This document shows positions 9,426 to 18,424 of a DNA stretch of 64,000 bases, one piece after another. Position 1 is the stretch's first letter, and each line of letters starts with the position of its first letter. This DNA comes from Vibrio splendidus (GTDB taxonomy: Bacteria > Pseudomonadota > Gammaproteobacteria > Enterobacterales > Vibrionaceae): contig NZ_LNRF01000010.1 of the NCBI RefSeq assembly GCF_001557875.1, forward strand, positions 62,001-126,000. Reading direction: 5' to 3'. The notes below the pieces were generated by a model. It did no database searches. It was not told the origin of the DNA and saw nothing but the letters and a program-made list of their open reading frames with translations. The position numbers and the translations under genes are program-made.

Positions 9426-10193
9426 TTAGTTCGTAGAAGAACGGTCTGAATCCAACTCTGGGTTTTGCTGCGCCTCTAAACGAGCCACTTCGGCATCAAG
9501 CTCTGCTATTTTCTCTGCCATGAGTGCGTGACAGCGATTGGCCAACTCCCTTGCATCGCTGAGCTTGTATCCGGATACATCGATAGGTTCCAGCATCTCG
9601 GTGATCACAATGCCATTATTGGCACGATTAAAGTCGATCTTATTGTGCGTGGTGCTGGTACACATCGGGGTGATAGGCACGCCGGCTTCAATCGCCATTC
9701 GGAAAGCGCCTGTTTTGAATGGCAGTAATCCACGCCCTTTACTACGGGTTCCTTCAGGGTAAACCCAAACAGACAGATCTCTCTGATGAATCGCTTCCGC
9801 CACTTGCTTGATGGTATCGCGTGCTTTGGATTTGTCTTCACGGTTAATCATGATGTTACCGGTGATCCAATACAGCAGGCCAAAGAAAGGCACGTACAAC
9901 AAATCGCGTTTGCCCAATGAAACAGTGCGTGGTCTTAGCATTCCAGGGTCGGTCACAAAGTCCAATATACTTTGGTGGTTAGAGATATACACGCTGTTTT
10001 CTGGTGTCGGGGCATTGTCTAGGCCACGCTGCACCAGTTTTACACCGATGATCTTTTGGAGCTGGTTGAACCAACGACAGAAAACGTACACATGCTTGGG
10101 GTTCTTGGGGCTAAACAAGCAGTAAACAAAAGCACATAGAGTGGTGAAAATAATAAACACCGTAGCCAAAATAATACGAAGAACAGCAAGCAC
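9426..10193 (-). CDS. plsC: 1-acyl-sn-glycerol-3-phosphate acyltransferase
   Basis: 255 aa. An N-terminal hydrophobic helix (residues 1-28) anchors it to the inner membrane. The acyltransferase motif NHQSILD (residues 72-78) gives the catalytic His-Asp pair, and VYPEGTRSKG is the glycerol-phosphate-binding motif. It makes phosphatidic acid from lysophosphatidic acid. The acidic, Ser-rich tail after about residue 225 is slightly longer than the minimal family. Possible co-transcription with the downstream beta-CASP gene. Confidence 0.92.
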   Translation of the reverse strand: MLAVLRIILATVFIIFTTLCAFVYCLFSPKNPKHVYVFCRWFNQLQKIIGVKLVQRGLDNAPTPENSVYISNHQSILDFVTDPGMLRPRTVSLGKRDLLYVPFFGLLYWITGNIMINREDKSKARDTIKQVAEAIHQRDLSVWVYPEGTRSKGRGLLPFKTGAFRMAIEAGVPITPMCTSTTHNKIDFNRANNGIVITEMLEPIDVSGYKLSDARELANRCHALMAEKIAELDAEVARLEAQQNPELDSDRSSTN

Positions 10194-10389
10194 AATTCAC
10201 TCCTTACTCACCGCAGATGGCAGTGATTAAATAGTTTTAGATGCTTGAAGTTTTCACTCTATTTAACCGAATTGCAACAATTAACTGTGATAGGGGGCAA
10301 TTTTTAGATCTTTATATAAAACAAGGACTAACAATGGGTGTTTGACACAGTTATCGAGCTTACACGTGTTCACCAGTAATGGCTTAAGA

Positions 10390-11328
10390 TCACCAATATT
10401 GTTTATTTGGATCCGATTTTTCTACCCATTCCGGATCTTGACGCGATTCCAAGTAGAGTTGTAGGCCGTTATAAGACATGAAAGCTGCAGGGCCGCCGAG
10501 GTGCTCGAAATAGTCAAAATACTCATCTTCTAGAGCACAAAGGTGGGCTAAATCTATAACCTTGTTAGCCAGCGCCCATTGAATGGCAAATACAGGCGCT
10601 ATTGAGCCTGAAATATTCACCTCTTCGACGTTTGGGTTAAACATGGAATTAGCTTGCTCAAGCAGTATCTCTTCTTGTTCAGACTCTTGTTGTATTATCT
10701 CTTCGACGATCTCCGAGCGCTTGGTATTAGAGACATTCTTGTTCAACTTGGCGATTCGCAGTGCGTAGTTAAATCGGTCTGATGAAACGATGTCGACAAG
10801 CTGCGATAGCAGCTCTTTGTCTACGCCTGCTGCTTTGGTGAAATAGTCGATACACGAATTGATTGAGGCATAGCGAGTACCGTCAAACTCAAAACCACTG
10901 GTTTCGTCGTATACCTCTAGTGGGATGTCATCAACCGACAAAGGCCAGCCTTTATAATCGACCCGTTGCTTAGCTATTTGATACATCTTCCATGCGCTGC
11001 GCCCAAACCCGCCAAGCGTCGAACCCGAGAAATCAGAATCAATAAGCTCTTGCTCTGTCCAGTTCTCACCAATGCCAAGGTGCTTAGCGTACTTGTCTAT
11101 CAGAGTGTGTTTTATCTGATCGCGAACAGCCCAAATTGAGGTCAGATTCTTTGAATAGTTAATTCTCGCACACTCATTACAAGCCGGCAGTGCTATCGGT
11201 GAATGGCCAATCTTGGCAACAACCTGCGCTGTCTTAGGAAATTCAACAAGGTTACTGGAAGGTTCACCACAAAACCAACAGGTGTGGCGCAGGTTGAATG
11301 GGGTATCTATTTGCGAGTATGTGTTCAT
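10390..11328 (-). CDS. Hypothetical protein with N-terminal zinc ribbon
   Basis: 312 aa, not recognised as a named family. Residues 17-20 (CWFC) and a later CNEC (about residues 50-53) form two CxxC knuckles some 30 residues apart, as in a zinc ribbon or treble-clef. The ACNEC...NL layout recalls HNH-type zinc folds, but the catalytic His pair is not evident. A Glu/Gln-rich, probably coiled-coil segment spans about 205-225. The C-terminus is acidic and aromatic. It diverges from the methyltransferase-HNH gene with a 270-bp gap, which may be shared regulation. The start has only a weak ribosome-binding site. Confidence 0.7.
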   Translation of the reverse strand: MNTYSQIDTPFNLRHTCWFCGEPSSNLVEFPKTAQVVAKIGHSPIALPACNECARINYSKNLTSIWAVRDQIKHTLIDKYAKHLGIGENWTEQELIDSDFSGSTLGGFGRSAWKMYQIAKQRVDYKGWPLSVDDIPLEVYDETSGFEFDGTRYASINSCIDYFTKAAGVDKELLSQLVDIVSSDRFNYALRIAKLNKNVSNTKRSEIVEEIIQQESEQEEILLEQANSMFNPNVEEVNISGSIAPVFAIQWALANKVIDLAHLCALEDEYFDYFEHLGGPAAFMSYNGLQLYLESRQDPEWVEKSDPNKQYW

Positions 11329-11598
11329 TAGTCTTTATCGGCTAGGTGCTTTAGGCGAGTTAATCATCTTCAAACAATTATCTCTGTTCGCACGTCACCT
11401 TGCACCTTGTTTGTTTTTGTTTTGCTGACGAAATTGATTCATGATGTGACTCGCCTGATGAGCTCATTAGGTGGATATTGATATAAAACAGTCACTAACG
11501 ATAAATGTTGATTGGTATGGCTGAACTTACATGAGCTGCTAGCAATCGCCCAAGCTCCCCATTACTATTGAGATAGATTCCTTACTCCAATAACGCAT

Positions 11599-13311
11599 AT
11601 GTCCTCATCGATTCCATTTTACGATAAAAATGCTCACACAATTTGCCAGCAGTACAACTCAGTGGCGTTCGAGACGGTACATAAAAGCTGGCAAGCTTAT
11701 TGGCCTTTAGAGGGCGATAAAGTACTAGATGTCGGTGCAGGGAGCGGTCGTGATGCGCTATGGATGCATAAAGTCGGAGCTGATGTTATTGCGATAGAAC
11801 CAAGTGCTTCATTACGTGAACAAGGCTCGAAATATACAGGCCCAAGCGTTACCTGGATTGATGACTCACTTCCCTCGATTAGCCGCACTGAAAACCTCGG
11901 AATGCGTTTTGACTTGATATTGGTGAGTGCTGTTTGGATGCATCTCGCTCCGTCTCATCGAGAGCGTGCATTCAGAAAGTTGTCTAACTTGCTGGCTCCA
12001 AATGGCAAGCTAGTGATCACTCTGCGTCATGGGGAGTTTCAAGACAGTCGACAAGGCTATGAAGTCTCGGTTGAAGAGCTCGAGCGTTTATCAAAAAACA
12101 GCGCCTTGTTGGTTCGTCATGTCGATGATAGCCAAGACACATTGAACCGCAGTGAAGTGTGGTGGCAAACCGTGGTGATGACACTGCCAGACGATGGCTC
12201 CGGTGACTTGAACAAGGTGCGCCACATTATTGTGAATGACAATAAAGTGGCCACATACAAATTGGCCTTGTTAAGAACATTACTGCGAATTGCGGATGCG
12301 CATTCAGGCGCTGTGATTGATCGAACTGATGGGAAAATTTCTCTACCAGTGGGCTTGGTCGCTCTGTATTGGGTAAGACAGTTTAAGCGTTTGATTGATA
12401 TCGACATAGAAGGCGTCGGGATTCAGCAAAATAGCAACACAACGAAGGGACTTGGGTTTGTAAAAGAGGACGGGTGGAATAAACTCAAACACCTAAGTGC
12501 TGATGACCTAGCGATAGGCGCTATGTTTCTCGGCGATGAAGCTAAGGCTCTACAAAAGCTATTTTCACAGACGATCAGCACCATTAAATCAGGGCCTGTG
12601 ACTTTTATTTATCAAGGCTCGAAAGACAACCGACTATTCGATATACACCCACCTCAAAAACGACGGAAGAGCCGAGAATCGCTGGTCATTGATAGTGAGT
12701 TCTTAGAGAGCTTTGGCTATTTTACCCTCGATGCAAGCTTGTGGGAGTGCTTTAGAATCTACCACTCTTGGATTGAACCGCTGGTGGTGAATCAATGGGT
12801 CATGGAGATGCAGCGTTTCGAGTTGAACCGACAGCGAAGTATCTCACTACAGACTTACCACGACTGCTTGGTATGGATCGATCAAAACCACGATACTCGC
12901 GATGTGCGTAAACGTGTTGAGCAACTTAGAGCTGATCGTGCCGACATTGTCAGCGTCTGGAGTGGAAAAGCATTAAAACATGAGTATCACGTTGATCACT
13001 GTTTGCCTTTCGCTTACTGGCCAAACAACGATAAGTGGAATCTCTTTCCTACTACAAGCAAAGAGAACTTAAGTAAAAGTGACAAAGTCCCTACCGCTGA
13101 AAAACTTCGCACGTCTAAGTCTCGTATTCTCGAATGGTGGCAGTTAGCATGGAGTGATTCGGCTCATTTTGAACAGCAGTTCTTTTCTGAAGCAGCGCTT
13201 TCTTTACCCAATATTCTACCACAATGTCGAGACTTCGAAGAGGTGTTCGATGCAATGGGCTTGCAGGTACGGGGTGTGAAAAGCAGACTGTTGATTAGTG
13301 AGTGGCACTGA
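11599..13311 (+). CDS. Class I SAM methyltransferase fused to an HNH endonuclease
   Basis: 570 aa with three parts. Residues about 35-160 are a Rossmann-fold SAM-dependent methyltransferase: motif I VLDVGAGSGRD at 42-52, acidic IEP near 66-68, and FDLILVSAVWMHL. There is no (D/N/S)PP(Y/F) motif, so it is not a typical amino-DNA methyltransferase and resembles the UbiE/Methyltransf_11-type group. Residues about 210-400 are a helical middle with ATYKLALLRTLLRIAD (about 218-233), a pattern I associate with HNH restriction-like nucleases. Residues about 455-500 are an HNH nuclease: HVDHCLPF at 464-471, Asn481 in WNLFP and Asn490 in ENLSKSDK. The 59-bp gap to a DUF429 gene on the same strand suggests an operon. 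No good Shine-Dalgarno precedes the ATG. Function unknown; modification plus cleavage in one chain suggests nucleic-acid defence, which is inference. Confidence 0.85.
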   Translation: MSSSIPFYDKNAHTICQQYNSVAFETVHKSWQAYWPLEGDKVLDVGAGSGRDALWMHKVGADVIAIEPSASLREQGSKYTGPSVTWIDDSLPSISRTENLGMRFDLILVSAVWMHLAPSHRERAFRKLSNLLAPNGKLVITLRHGEFQDSRQGYEVSVEELERLSKNSALLVRHVDDSQDTLNRSEVWWQTVVMTLPDDGSGDLNKVRHIIVNDNKVATYKLALLRTLLRIADAHSGAVIDRTDGKISLPVGLVALYWVRQFKRLIDIDIEGVGIQQNSNTTKGLGFVKEDGWNKLKHLSADDLAIGAMFLGDEAKALQKLFSQTISTIKSGPVTFIYQGSKDNRLFDIHPPQKRRKSRESLVIDSEFLESFGYFTLDASLWECFRIYHSWIEPLVVNQWVMEMQRFELNRQRSISLQTYHDCLVWIDQNHDTRDVRKRVEQLRADRADIVSVWSGKALKHEYHVDHCLPFAYWPNNDKWNLFPTTSKENLSKSDKVPTAEKLRTSKSRILEWWQLAWSDSAHFEQQFFSEAALSLPNILPQCRDFEEVFDAMGLQVRGVKSRLLISEWH

Positions 13312-13369
13312 TCATTAAGTGGGTTAGTTATCTCAAATAACCCTCAACAAACTAATCATCGAGAACATA

Positions 13370-14098
13370 ATGAAATACATCGGAATTGATGGCTGTAAGG
13401 CGGGGTGGATCGCTTGGATTGTCTCTAGCAATGAGCTACCTACGTTCAAAGTGGTAAACACGCTTGATGAGCTGGCGAGTGATCTTGTCGGCTCTACCGT
13501 GCTTATCGATATGCCGATTGGTTTTAGTGACGCACAGACTCCAGATAGATTATGCGATAAAGCAGCAAGACGTTTCCTAACCAGCAAGCGTGGATCTTCC
13601 GTGTTTCCAGTGCCGTGCCGAGAGGCGGTTTATCAAACCGATTACATTGCGGCGTGTAGTGCTAATGTTGAGCAGCTTGATAAGAAGTTTTCTAAACAGA
13701 CTTGGGGCATAGTTCCCAAGATCCGTGAGCTTGATGAGCTCATTGAATATCATCCCAATCTTTCTATCAGAGAATCACATCCTGAGGTGGTGTTTGCAGC
13801 ATTGAAAGGCGAACCGCTGACCTTTTCCAAACGAACACAAGAAGGCAAAGAGGAAAGGTTTTCTATTATTCAGCAACTCGCCCCTCAATGGTGTGACGGC
13901 TTGTCGTTGGCCATTTCAAACACTAAACGCAAAGACGTCGCGATAGACGATATCTATGATGCGTTCGTACTTATGTTGGTTGCCTATTACGCTCCGCAAT
14001 TATCGACCTTACCTGAGCTTTCTGATGTTGGTGGAGAAGCGGATGTCGACCAGAACGGACGAGTTCGAGAGATTGTCTATTGGGACAAAACGCGCTAA
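13370..14098 (+). CDS. DUF429 protein, predicted RNase H-fold nuclease
   Basis: 242 aa. It begins with IGIDGCKAGWIAW (residues 4-16), followed by a strand with STVLIDMPIGF, SKRGSSVFPVPCREAVY, RESHPEVVF and DDIYDAFVLML. This order of acidic motifs is that of DUF429, which is predicted to adopt an RNase H-like fold with conserved Asp/Glu at the putative metal site. No biochemical role is established that I know of. It sits 59 bp after the methyltransferase-HNH gene and 83 bp before the M15 peptidase gene, all on one strand, so the first two are probably co-transcribed. Confidence 0.85.
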   Translation: MKYIGIDGCKAGWIAWIVSSNELPTFKVVNTLDELASDLVGSTVLIDMPIGFSDAQTPDRLCDKAARRFLTSKRGSSVFPVPCREAVYQTDYIAACSANVEQLDKKFSKQTWGIVPKIRELDELIEYHPNLSIRESHPEVVFAALKGEPLTFSKRTQEGKEERFSIIQQLAPQWCDGLSLAISNTKRKDVAIDDIYDAFVLMLVAYYAPQLSTLPELSDVGGEADVDQNGRVREIVYWDKTR

Positions 14099-14180
14099 CA
14101 AAGCGTGCGCTCAACTTGGCCTAATATGCTATTTCCCAACTTCTGCTACTTTTCACTCTTACTATTTTTGAGTCTTTGAT

Positions 14181-14990
14181 ATGAAACGTTTTATTGTCGG
14201 CTGTCTGGCCACTGTGCTCAGTATTGCTAGTTATGCCCAAGTCGCCCCTATATCTCAATGGCAATGCGACATGATGAAAAAGAACAATGTCTTGAGTAGT
14301 GGTGCACCTGTTGGTTGTGAGCGACTATCTAAAGTGGATTTCGATTTCATTAATTTCAAAGGGGAAACGCAACAGGGCAATATTATCGTGCTTGATGTTA
14401 TTGCGCCTGCTGTTGAACAAATCTTTTCAGAGCTTAAACAGCGCAATTTCCCTCTTCATTCTGCTCGCCTAATGCGTGAATTCAGAGGTGACGATAACGC
14501 CTCAATGGACGCGAACAACAGCAGTGCGTTTAACGCTCGTCCTATTACAGGTGGAGGTGGTTGGTCGAAGCATGCTTATGGTGTGGCGATAGACATCAAC
14601 CCAGTTCAAAACCCTTTCTTAGAGTTTGATAGCAACGGAATAATCACGGTAAAGCCTTCACAATCTGCGACTCGCTATGTGAACCGAACTCGTTTTCGTG
14701 CGCGTGATGAAATAGAACGCCGCGGCATGGCGGAAGATGTGGTCGAGCTGTTTGCCCATCACGGATTTATGATCTGGGGAGGGGATTGGAATAGCCCTAT
14801 CGATACTCAGCATTTTGAGGTCGGCTCAAGAAAGTTCGTTAACCAACTGCTTTCTAAACCACAGCCTGAAGCCAAGGTATTATTTGAGCGCTACGTCGAA
14901 TCTTATCGACAGTGCTATCTCAAAAATAAAGGTGAGGACGCAGAAAAAGCTCGAGCTATCTGTGCAAAGAAAACAGTCGGGACTTTTTAG
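14181..14990 (+). CDS. Exported M15-family peptidase (D,D-/L,D-carboxypeptidase-like)
   Basis: 269 aa with a signal peptide (residues 1-19, ending SYA). The zinc-peptidase M15 motifs are present: SKHAYGVAIDIN gives His131 and Asp138, and TQHFEVG gives His211. These are the three expected zinc ligands. GHxGFMIWGGDW-type residues precede the last one. Family members cut peptidoglycan peptides or D-Ala-containing termini in the periplasm. A Cys-containing tail (about 245-262) may form a disulphide. The upstream ribosome-binding site is poor, and co-transcription with the DUF429 gene is possible. Confidence 0.82.
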   Translation: MKRFIVGCLATVLSIASYAQVAPISQWQCDMMKKNNVLSSGAPVGCERLSKVDFDFINFKGETQQGNIIVLDVIAPAVEQIFSELKQRNFPLHSARLMREFRGDDNASMDANNSSAFNARPITGGGGWSKHAYGVAIDINPVQNPFLEFDSNGIITVKPSQSATRYVNRTRFRARDEIERRGMAEDVVELFAHHGFMIWGGDWNSPIDTQHFEVGSRKFVNQLLSKPQPEAKVLFERYVESYRQCYLKNKGEDAEKARAICAKKTVGTF

Positions 14991-15296
14991 TGCTATGTTT
15001 ATCTAGAACCGTTTGTGTTTTAGCAAGTTAAACTCGCTTCAGGTGTGTTTTGAATAGCTAAGGTCAGCGCTTGCCGTTGGCCTTTTTTTGTATTCATTTT
15101 TTCAATAGAACACCACGTATTGAAAAGGTTATTGGGTATCCATTAGTCAATAATCTACAAGCTAATGCAGCGCAAAGTCATCGGTTTGTCATTGAAAAAC
15201 TCATAGCGTTAACGTTTTGTGAGAACCATTGCTGGTGGGGGAACTCTTTGCCGAATCGCCAGTATTATTAGTGAACTGATCACAACGGACCAACTA
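14991..15296. other. 306-bp intergenic region
   Basis: Nothing definite is visible. Short hydrophobic frames occur without ribosome-binding sites. It presumably carries the promoter of the repeat-containing protease gene. Confidence 0.4.
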
Positions 15297-17177
15297 ATGA
15301 AAAAGATACCTTTGGCTCTAACTCTTTTAAGCACTTTACTTTTTTCACAATATTCTTTGGCTACAGATACTTCACACACTACTCAAAACCCTACTTACGA
15401 ACTCGATGGTAAGTCGGTATTAGGTCGCACTGAGAACGTGTACTTATCTAGCGTTCAAGGGTTAAAAGACGTTCCTTTCATTGGTAAAATTGATACCGGT
15501 GCAGAAACCACTTCTATGCATGCTGAAGACATTCATGTGAAGAGCTCTAATGCCGACTACCAAAACCTTAAAGACAAAGAGTTGATGGCGGCGTTAACCG
15601 AAGACCTGTTGAACAATTCCGACGTTGATTACGATGATTGGGATGGCAGTACCTTCGCGAAATATGAAGCTGTGGTGTCTTTTAAGGTTCAAAACCCACG
15701 CACGGGAGATATGGTATTAATCGAAGCGCCTTTAGAGCGTGTCAGCATGATACGAAGCCGTACCAGCAGCACGCCTTTGCTTCGCCCGACTATTAAAATG
15801 TCGCTTACCATTGCGGATCAAGAATTAAAAACAGACGTTAACCTGACCGACAGAAGTCACTTCTCTGCACCAGTGCTAATAGGTAAAACTTTCCTTGCTG
15901 ACAACGCTTTAGTGTTTGCGGGTTATGACTACTTGCAAGAGCAAGAAAATGCGACGGTTGTTGGCCGAAAAGAGGTGGTGTCTATCTCTGGAATGGCGAT
16001 GAATGCGACCTTCTCTTTAAAGAACCGCTACAGTATTTTGCATGCAAAAGACATCGACATAGACAAAAAGAACAAAGAAGTGACGTTTGATATGTTCGAC
16101 AACGACGGCAAGCAAAAAGAGATGACATTGCCGTTGGTTCGTATGTTAAGCGTGAGCGGGAAGAAGAGACCTTTGGTGTATGTGCCTGTTCAACTCGATG
16201 AAAACACAACAAAAGACGTTCTGGTGTACCTACGTGAGCGCTCGAGTAGTGAGTCGCAGTTGAGATTTGGTACCAGTACCGCCAGCGAACTTTTCATGAT
16301 TGACACCAGTGCGGAGAATATTTTATCAGAAGGTTCAGAGAGCTTTAGTGATGTGGCTGAGTCTGGTGAGCCTATGATTATCTCGCCGGAAGAGGACATC
16401 ACCCTAGATGACTTCCCGCTTAAGGCTGTGGCTTCTTTCACGGTCAATACGCCTTTGTTGAAGGTCGACAGTTTTGAAATGACAGGTAAAGGCAAAGATG
16501 CTTCCGTTGAATTTTATCTTACCGATGTAAACGGTGAGAAGCAGAAGGTAACCAAGCCCATTATTAAGAAGCTTAAAGTCGGGGATGATACTCGTCCGGT
16601 TGTAAGTGGTGAGTTTGCGGTGTCTGGAAATGTGCGCACGCAAGAGTTTGCTATCGACGTGCTCAACACAAATGAGAAAGAAGCGTACTTTATTTTAGGT
16701 AAGAAGATGGCAAAAGAAGGCGTTTACGTTAATACGCGTTCTGATTACCTTCTGAAGGCTGAGCCACTGTTTAAAGTTGGACACATCGAAGTTGTTGAAG
16801 TGAATGGTATGAAGTTCCCGGCCAAGCTAGATACTGGCGCGGATGTAAGTTCAATGAACGCAGTCAATATCAAACGATTTAAGAAAGATGGCCAAGACAT
16901 GGTGACCTTTACTTATCAAAACAACCAAGGCGATAAGCAAGACTTCACCAAGCCAGTGATTGATGTAATGCGCATCAAAGCGAAGAAAGGCGAGAAGGTG
17001 AACATTCGCCCTGTAGTAGAAATGAAGGTTAAGTTGGGTGACCTAGAGAAAGAGGTGCGGGTAAACCTCCAAGACCGTTCGCGCTTCGAATACAGCATGA
17101 TTCTAGGTAAGAACTTCTTAAAGCACGGCGCAGTAGTGAGTAGCGATGAAGATTATGTGCTGGGTGATATGGAGTAA
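15297..17177 (+). CDS. Exported RimB/Zn_protease-family protein with four tandem repeats
   Basis: 626 aa from the ATG at 15297, which gives a proper signal peptide (MKKIPLALTLLSTLLFSQYSLA); a frame extension to 15219 is not convincing. The protein is four repeats of about 140 residues. Each has the order core motif, acidic strand, ILGKxF-type end. Repeat 1 carries DTGA at 66-69 with TTSMHA after it; repeat 4 carries DTGA at 512-515 with VSSMNA after it. Repeat ends read VLIGKTFL, YFILGKKMA and SMILGKNFL. Repeats 2 and 3 align but lack DTGA. The DTGA fold is that of the 'ATP-dependent zinc protease' family (PF05618 type), related to retropepsins. Function in the periplasm is unknown. A terminator follows. 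Confidence 0.82.
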   Translation: MKKIPLALTLLSTLLFSQYSLATDTSHTTQNPTYELDGKSVLGRTENVYLSSVQGLKDVPFIGKIDTGAETTSMHAEDIHVKSSNADYQNLKDKELMAALTEDLLNNSDVDYDDWDGSTFAKYEAVVSFKVQNPRTGDMVLIEAPLERVSMIRSRTSSTPLLRPTIKMSLTIADQELKTDVNLTDRSHFSAPVLIGKTFLADNALVFAGYDYLQEQENATVVGRKEVVSISGMAMNATFSLKNRYSILHAKDIDIDKKNKEVTFDMFDNDGKQKEMTLPLVRMLSVSGKKRPLVYVPVQLDENTTKDVLVYLRERSSSESQLRFGTSTASELFMIDTSAENILSEGSESFSDVAESGEPMIISPEEDITLDDFPLKAVASFTVNTPLLKVDSFEMTGKGKDASVEFYLTDVNGEKQKVTKPIIKKLKVGDDTRPVVSGEFAVSGNVRTQEFAIDVLNTNEKEAYFILGKKMAKEGVYVNTRSDYLLKAEPLFKVGHIEVVEVNGMKFPAKLDTGADVSSMNAVNIKRFKKDGQDMVTFTYQNNQGDKQDFTKPVIDVMRIKAKKGEKVNIRPVVEMKVKLGDLEKEVRVNLQDRSRFEYSMILGKNFLKHGAVVSSDEDYVLGDME

Positions 17178-17218
17178 AACCTAAACTTATCTAAGTTCGT
17201 ATCAGAACAGTTCTACAC

Positions 17219-17254
17219 AGCCACACATTTCAGCAATGGGATGTGTGGCTTTTT
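17219..17254 (+). terminator. Terminator after the repeat-containing protease gene
   Basis: Arms AGCCACACAT / ATGTGTGGCT followed by TTTTGTT. Confidence 0.85.
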
Positions 17255-17345
17255 GTTGATTGTCTGTTTTTTGATATTGATGTTCTGGCAGTTAAGTGTT
17301 TGTTATAAATGAACTTAATCATTAATTCATAAGATGCAGACAAAC

Positions 17346-17379
17346 AAAAAGGGCCAACTCTTTCGAGTTGGCCCTTTCC
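17346..17379 (-). terminator. Terminator of ssrA
   Basis: Arms GGGCCAACTC / GAGTTGGCCC with a short TTTC loop; the T-run lies on the minus strand just beyond the tmRNA 3' end. It could also act on the plus strand. Confidence 0.88.
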
Positions 17380-17386
17380 AAACGTT

Positions 17387-17753
17387 TGGTGGAGCTGGCG
17401 GGAGTTGAACCCGCGTCCAAAAATCATTCATCATTGGTACTACATGCTTAGTCGATCTTTAATTTCACCAGCAACCTGCGAACCGACACGCTAGTTAAAG
17501 GCTAACCTGAATTATAATTCGCGCTTTTCCTCTCAGGTGGGAGAAGCCACGCTAGCTAGTTTGGGTTTGATCTCTTATTGGTCCCCGTCTTACGAGCGGA
17601 AGCTAGGGTAAGAGAGCTCTGAGCAGGTTATTAAGCTGCTAGTGCGTAGTTTTCGTCGTTTGCGACTATTTTTTTGCGGCTTTTAACGTGGCCAACCGCC
17701 CCACGGCATGCACCTCAGACTTCAAAATTCCTGTCGAATCCTAAATCAGCCCC
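17387..17753 (-). ncRNA. ssrA: Transfer-messenger RNA (tmRNA)
   Basis: Read on the minus strand, it starts GGGGCTGATTTAGGATTCGA at 17753 and ends in a T-arm GGTTCAACTCCC and GCTCCACCA at 17387 (367 nt). The tRNA-like ends pair (GGGGCTG / CAGCTCC). The internal message at 17663-17631 encodes ANDENYALAA followed by TAA TAA, the proteolysis tag. With SmpB it frees stalled ribosomes and tags the nascent chain. The encoded CCA end borders the intergenic DNA at 17387, the position used by integrative elements in other vibrios. Confidence 0.97.
17631..17663 (-). CDS. ssrA: tmRNA tag-peptide reading frame
   Basis: Ten codons, ANDENYALAA, then TAA. The resume codon is GCA at 17663-17661. It is identical to the E. 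coli tag in its C-terminal YALAA degron recognised by ClpXP. Confidence 0.95.
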   Translation of the reverse strand, partial: ANDENYALAA

Positions 17754-17766
17754 AAGTGTTATTTGC

Positions 17767-17794
17767 ATAGTACCAGAAAAGCTTACCCTGTCTA
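17767..17794 (-). promoter_or_regulatory. Promoter of ssrA
   Basis: Minus strand: -35 TAGACA (17794-17789), 16-bp spacer, -10 TACTAT (17772-17767). The 13-nt distance to the mature 5' end fits a short leader removed by RNase P. Confidence 0.65.
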
Positions 17795-17819
17795 GCACTG
17801 TGCGTTTAAGTGCTTAAAA

Positions 17820-18305
17820 TTAACGCAAATTACTCTTCATAATTCGTGCTTTATCTCTCGCCCAATCTTTTTCTTTCATATCAGTACGTTTATCGTGCAG
17901 CTTTTTACCTTTCGCTACGCCAACTTTAATCTTCGCCCAAGAGCGAGACCAGTAAAGCGCGGTTGCGACAAGTGTCATGCCTTCACGGTTAATACGACCG
18001 ATAAGGTTGTCGAGTTCTTTTCTCGACATCAGGAGTTTACGGATACGTGTTGGGTTCGCCACGATATGAGTACTCGCTTGAGTAAGCGGAGTGATCGTCA
18101 TACCACTGATGAATGCTTCGCCATCTCGGATGTAAACGTAGCTTTCTGCGATATTGGTTTTGCCTTCACGTAGGGATTTTACTTCCCAGCCTTGTAGCTC
18201 AAGCCCCGCTTCTATCTCATCATCGATGAAATATTCGTGGCGAGCTTTCTTGTTAAGCGCAATGGTATTACTACCGGCTTTTGATTTTGATTTATTCTTT
18301 GCCAT
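17820..18305 (-). CDS. smpB: SsrA-binding protein
   Basis: 161 aa from the ATG at 18305, which has GAGG 6 nt upstream; the longer frame to 18374 is not used. Conserved SmpB sequence is seen throughout: [42 protein letters not shown], and the basic tail [19 protein letters not shown]. SmpB binds the tRNA-like part of tmRNA and places it in stalled ribosomes. The gene sits directly upstream of ssrA on the same strand, the usual Vibrio order. Confidence 0.97.
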   Translation of the reverse strand: MAKNKSKSKAGSNTIALNKKARHEYFIDDEIEAGLELQGWEVKSLREGKTNIAESYVYIRDGEAFISGMTITPLTQASTHIVANPTRIRKLLMSRKELDNLIGRINREGMTLVATALYWSRSWAKIKVGVAKGKKLHDKRTDMKEKDWARDKARIMKSNLR

Positions 18306-18424
18306 AATGGCCTCATTATACGGATTGCGCCCTAGTTGGGGAATCCTTTTTATTTGCGCTCTGGCCCAATACAATTAAAATTGCAGTTTGTGTTAATGTA
18401 ACGCTGTCTTTAACAGGAGTCTAT

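Noticed and set aside
16302-16319. DTSAEN in the middle of the repeat protein as a third active site
   Set aside because: It is not at the aligned position of DTGA in a repeat, and the glycine is missing.
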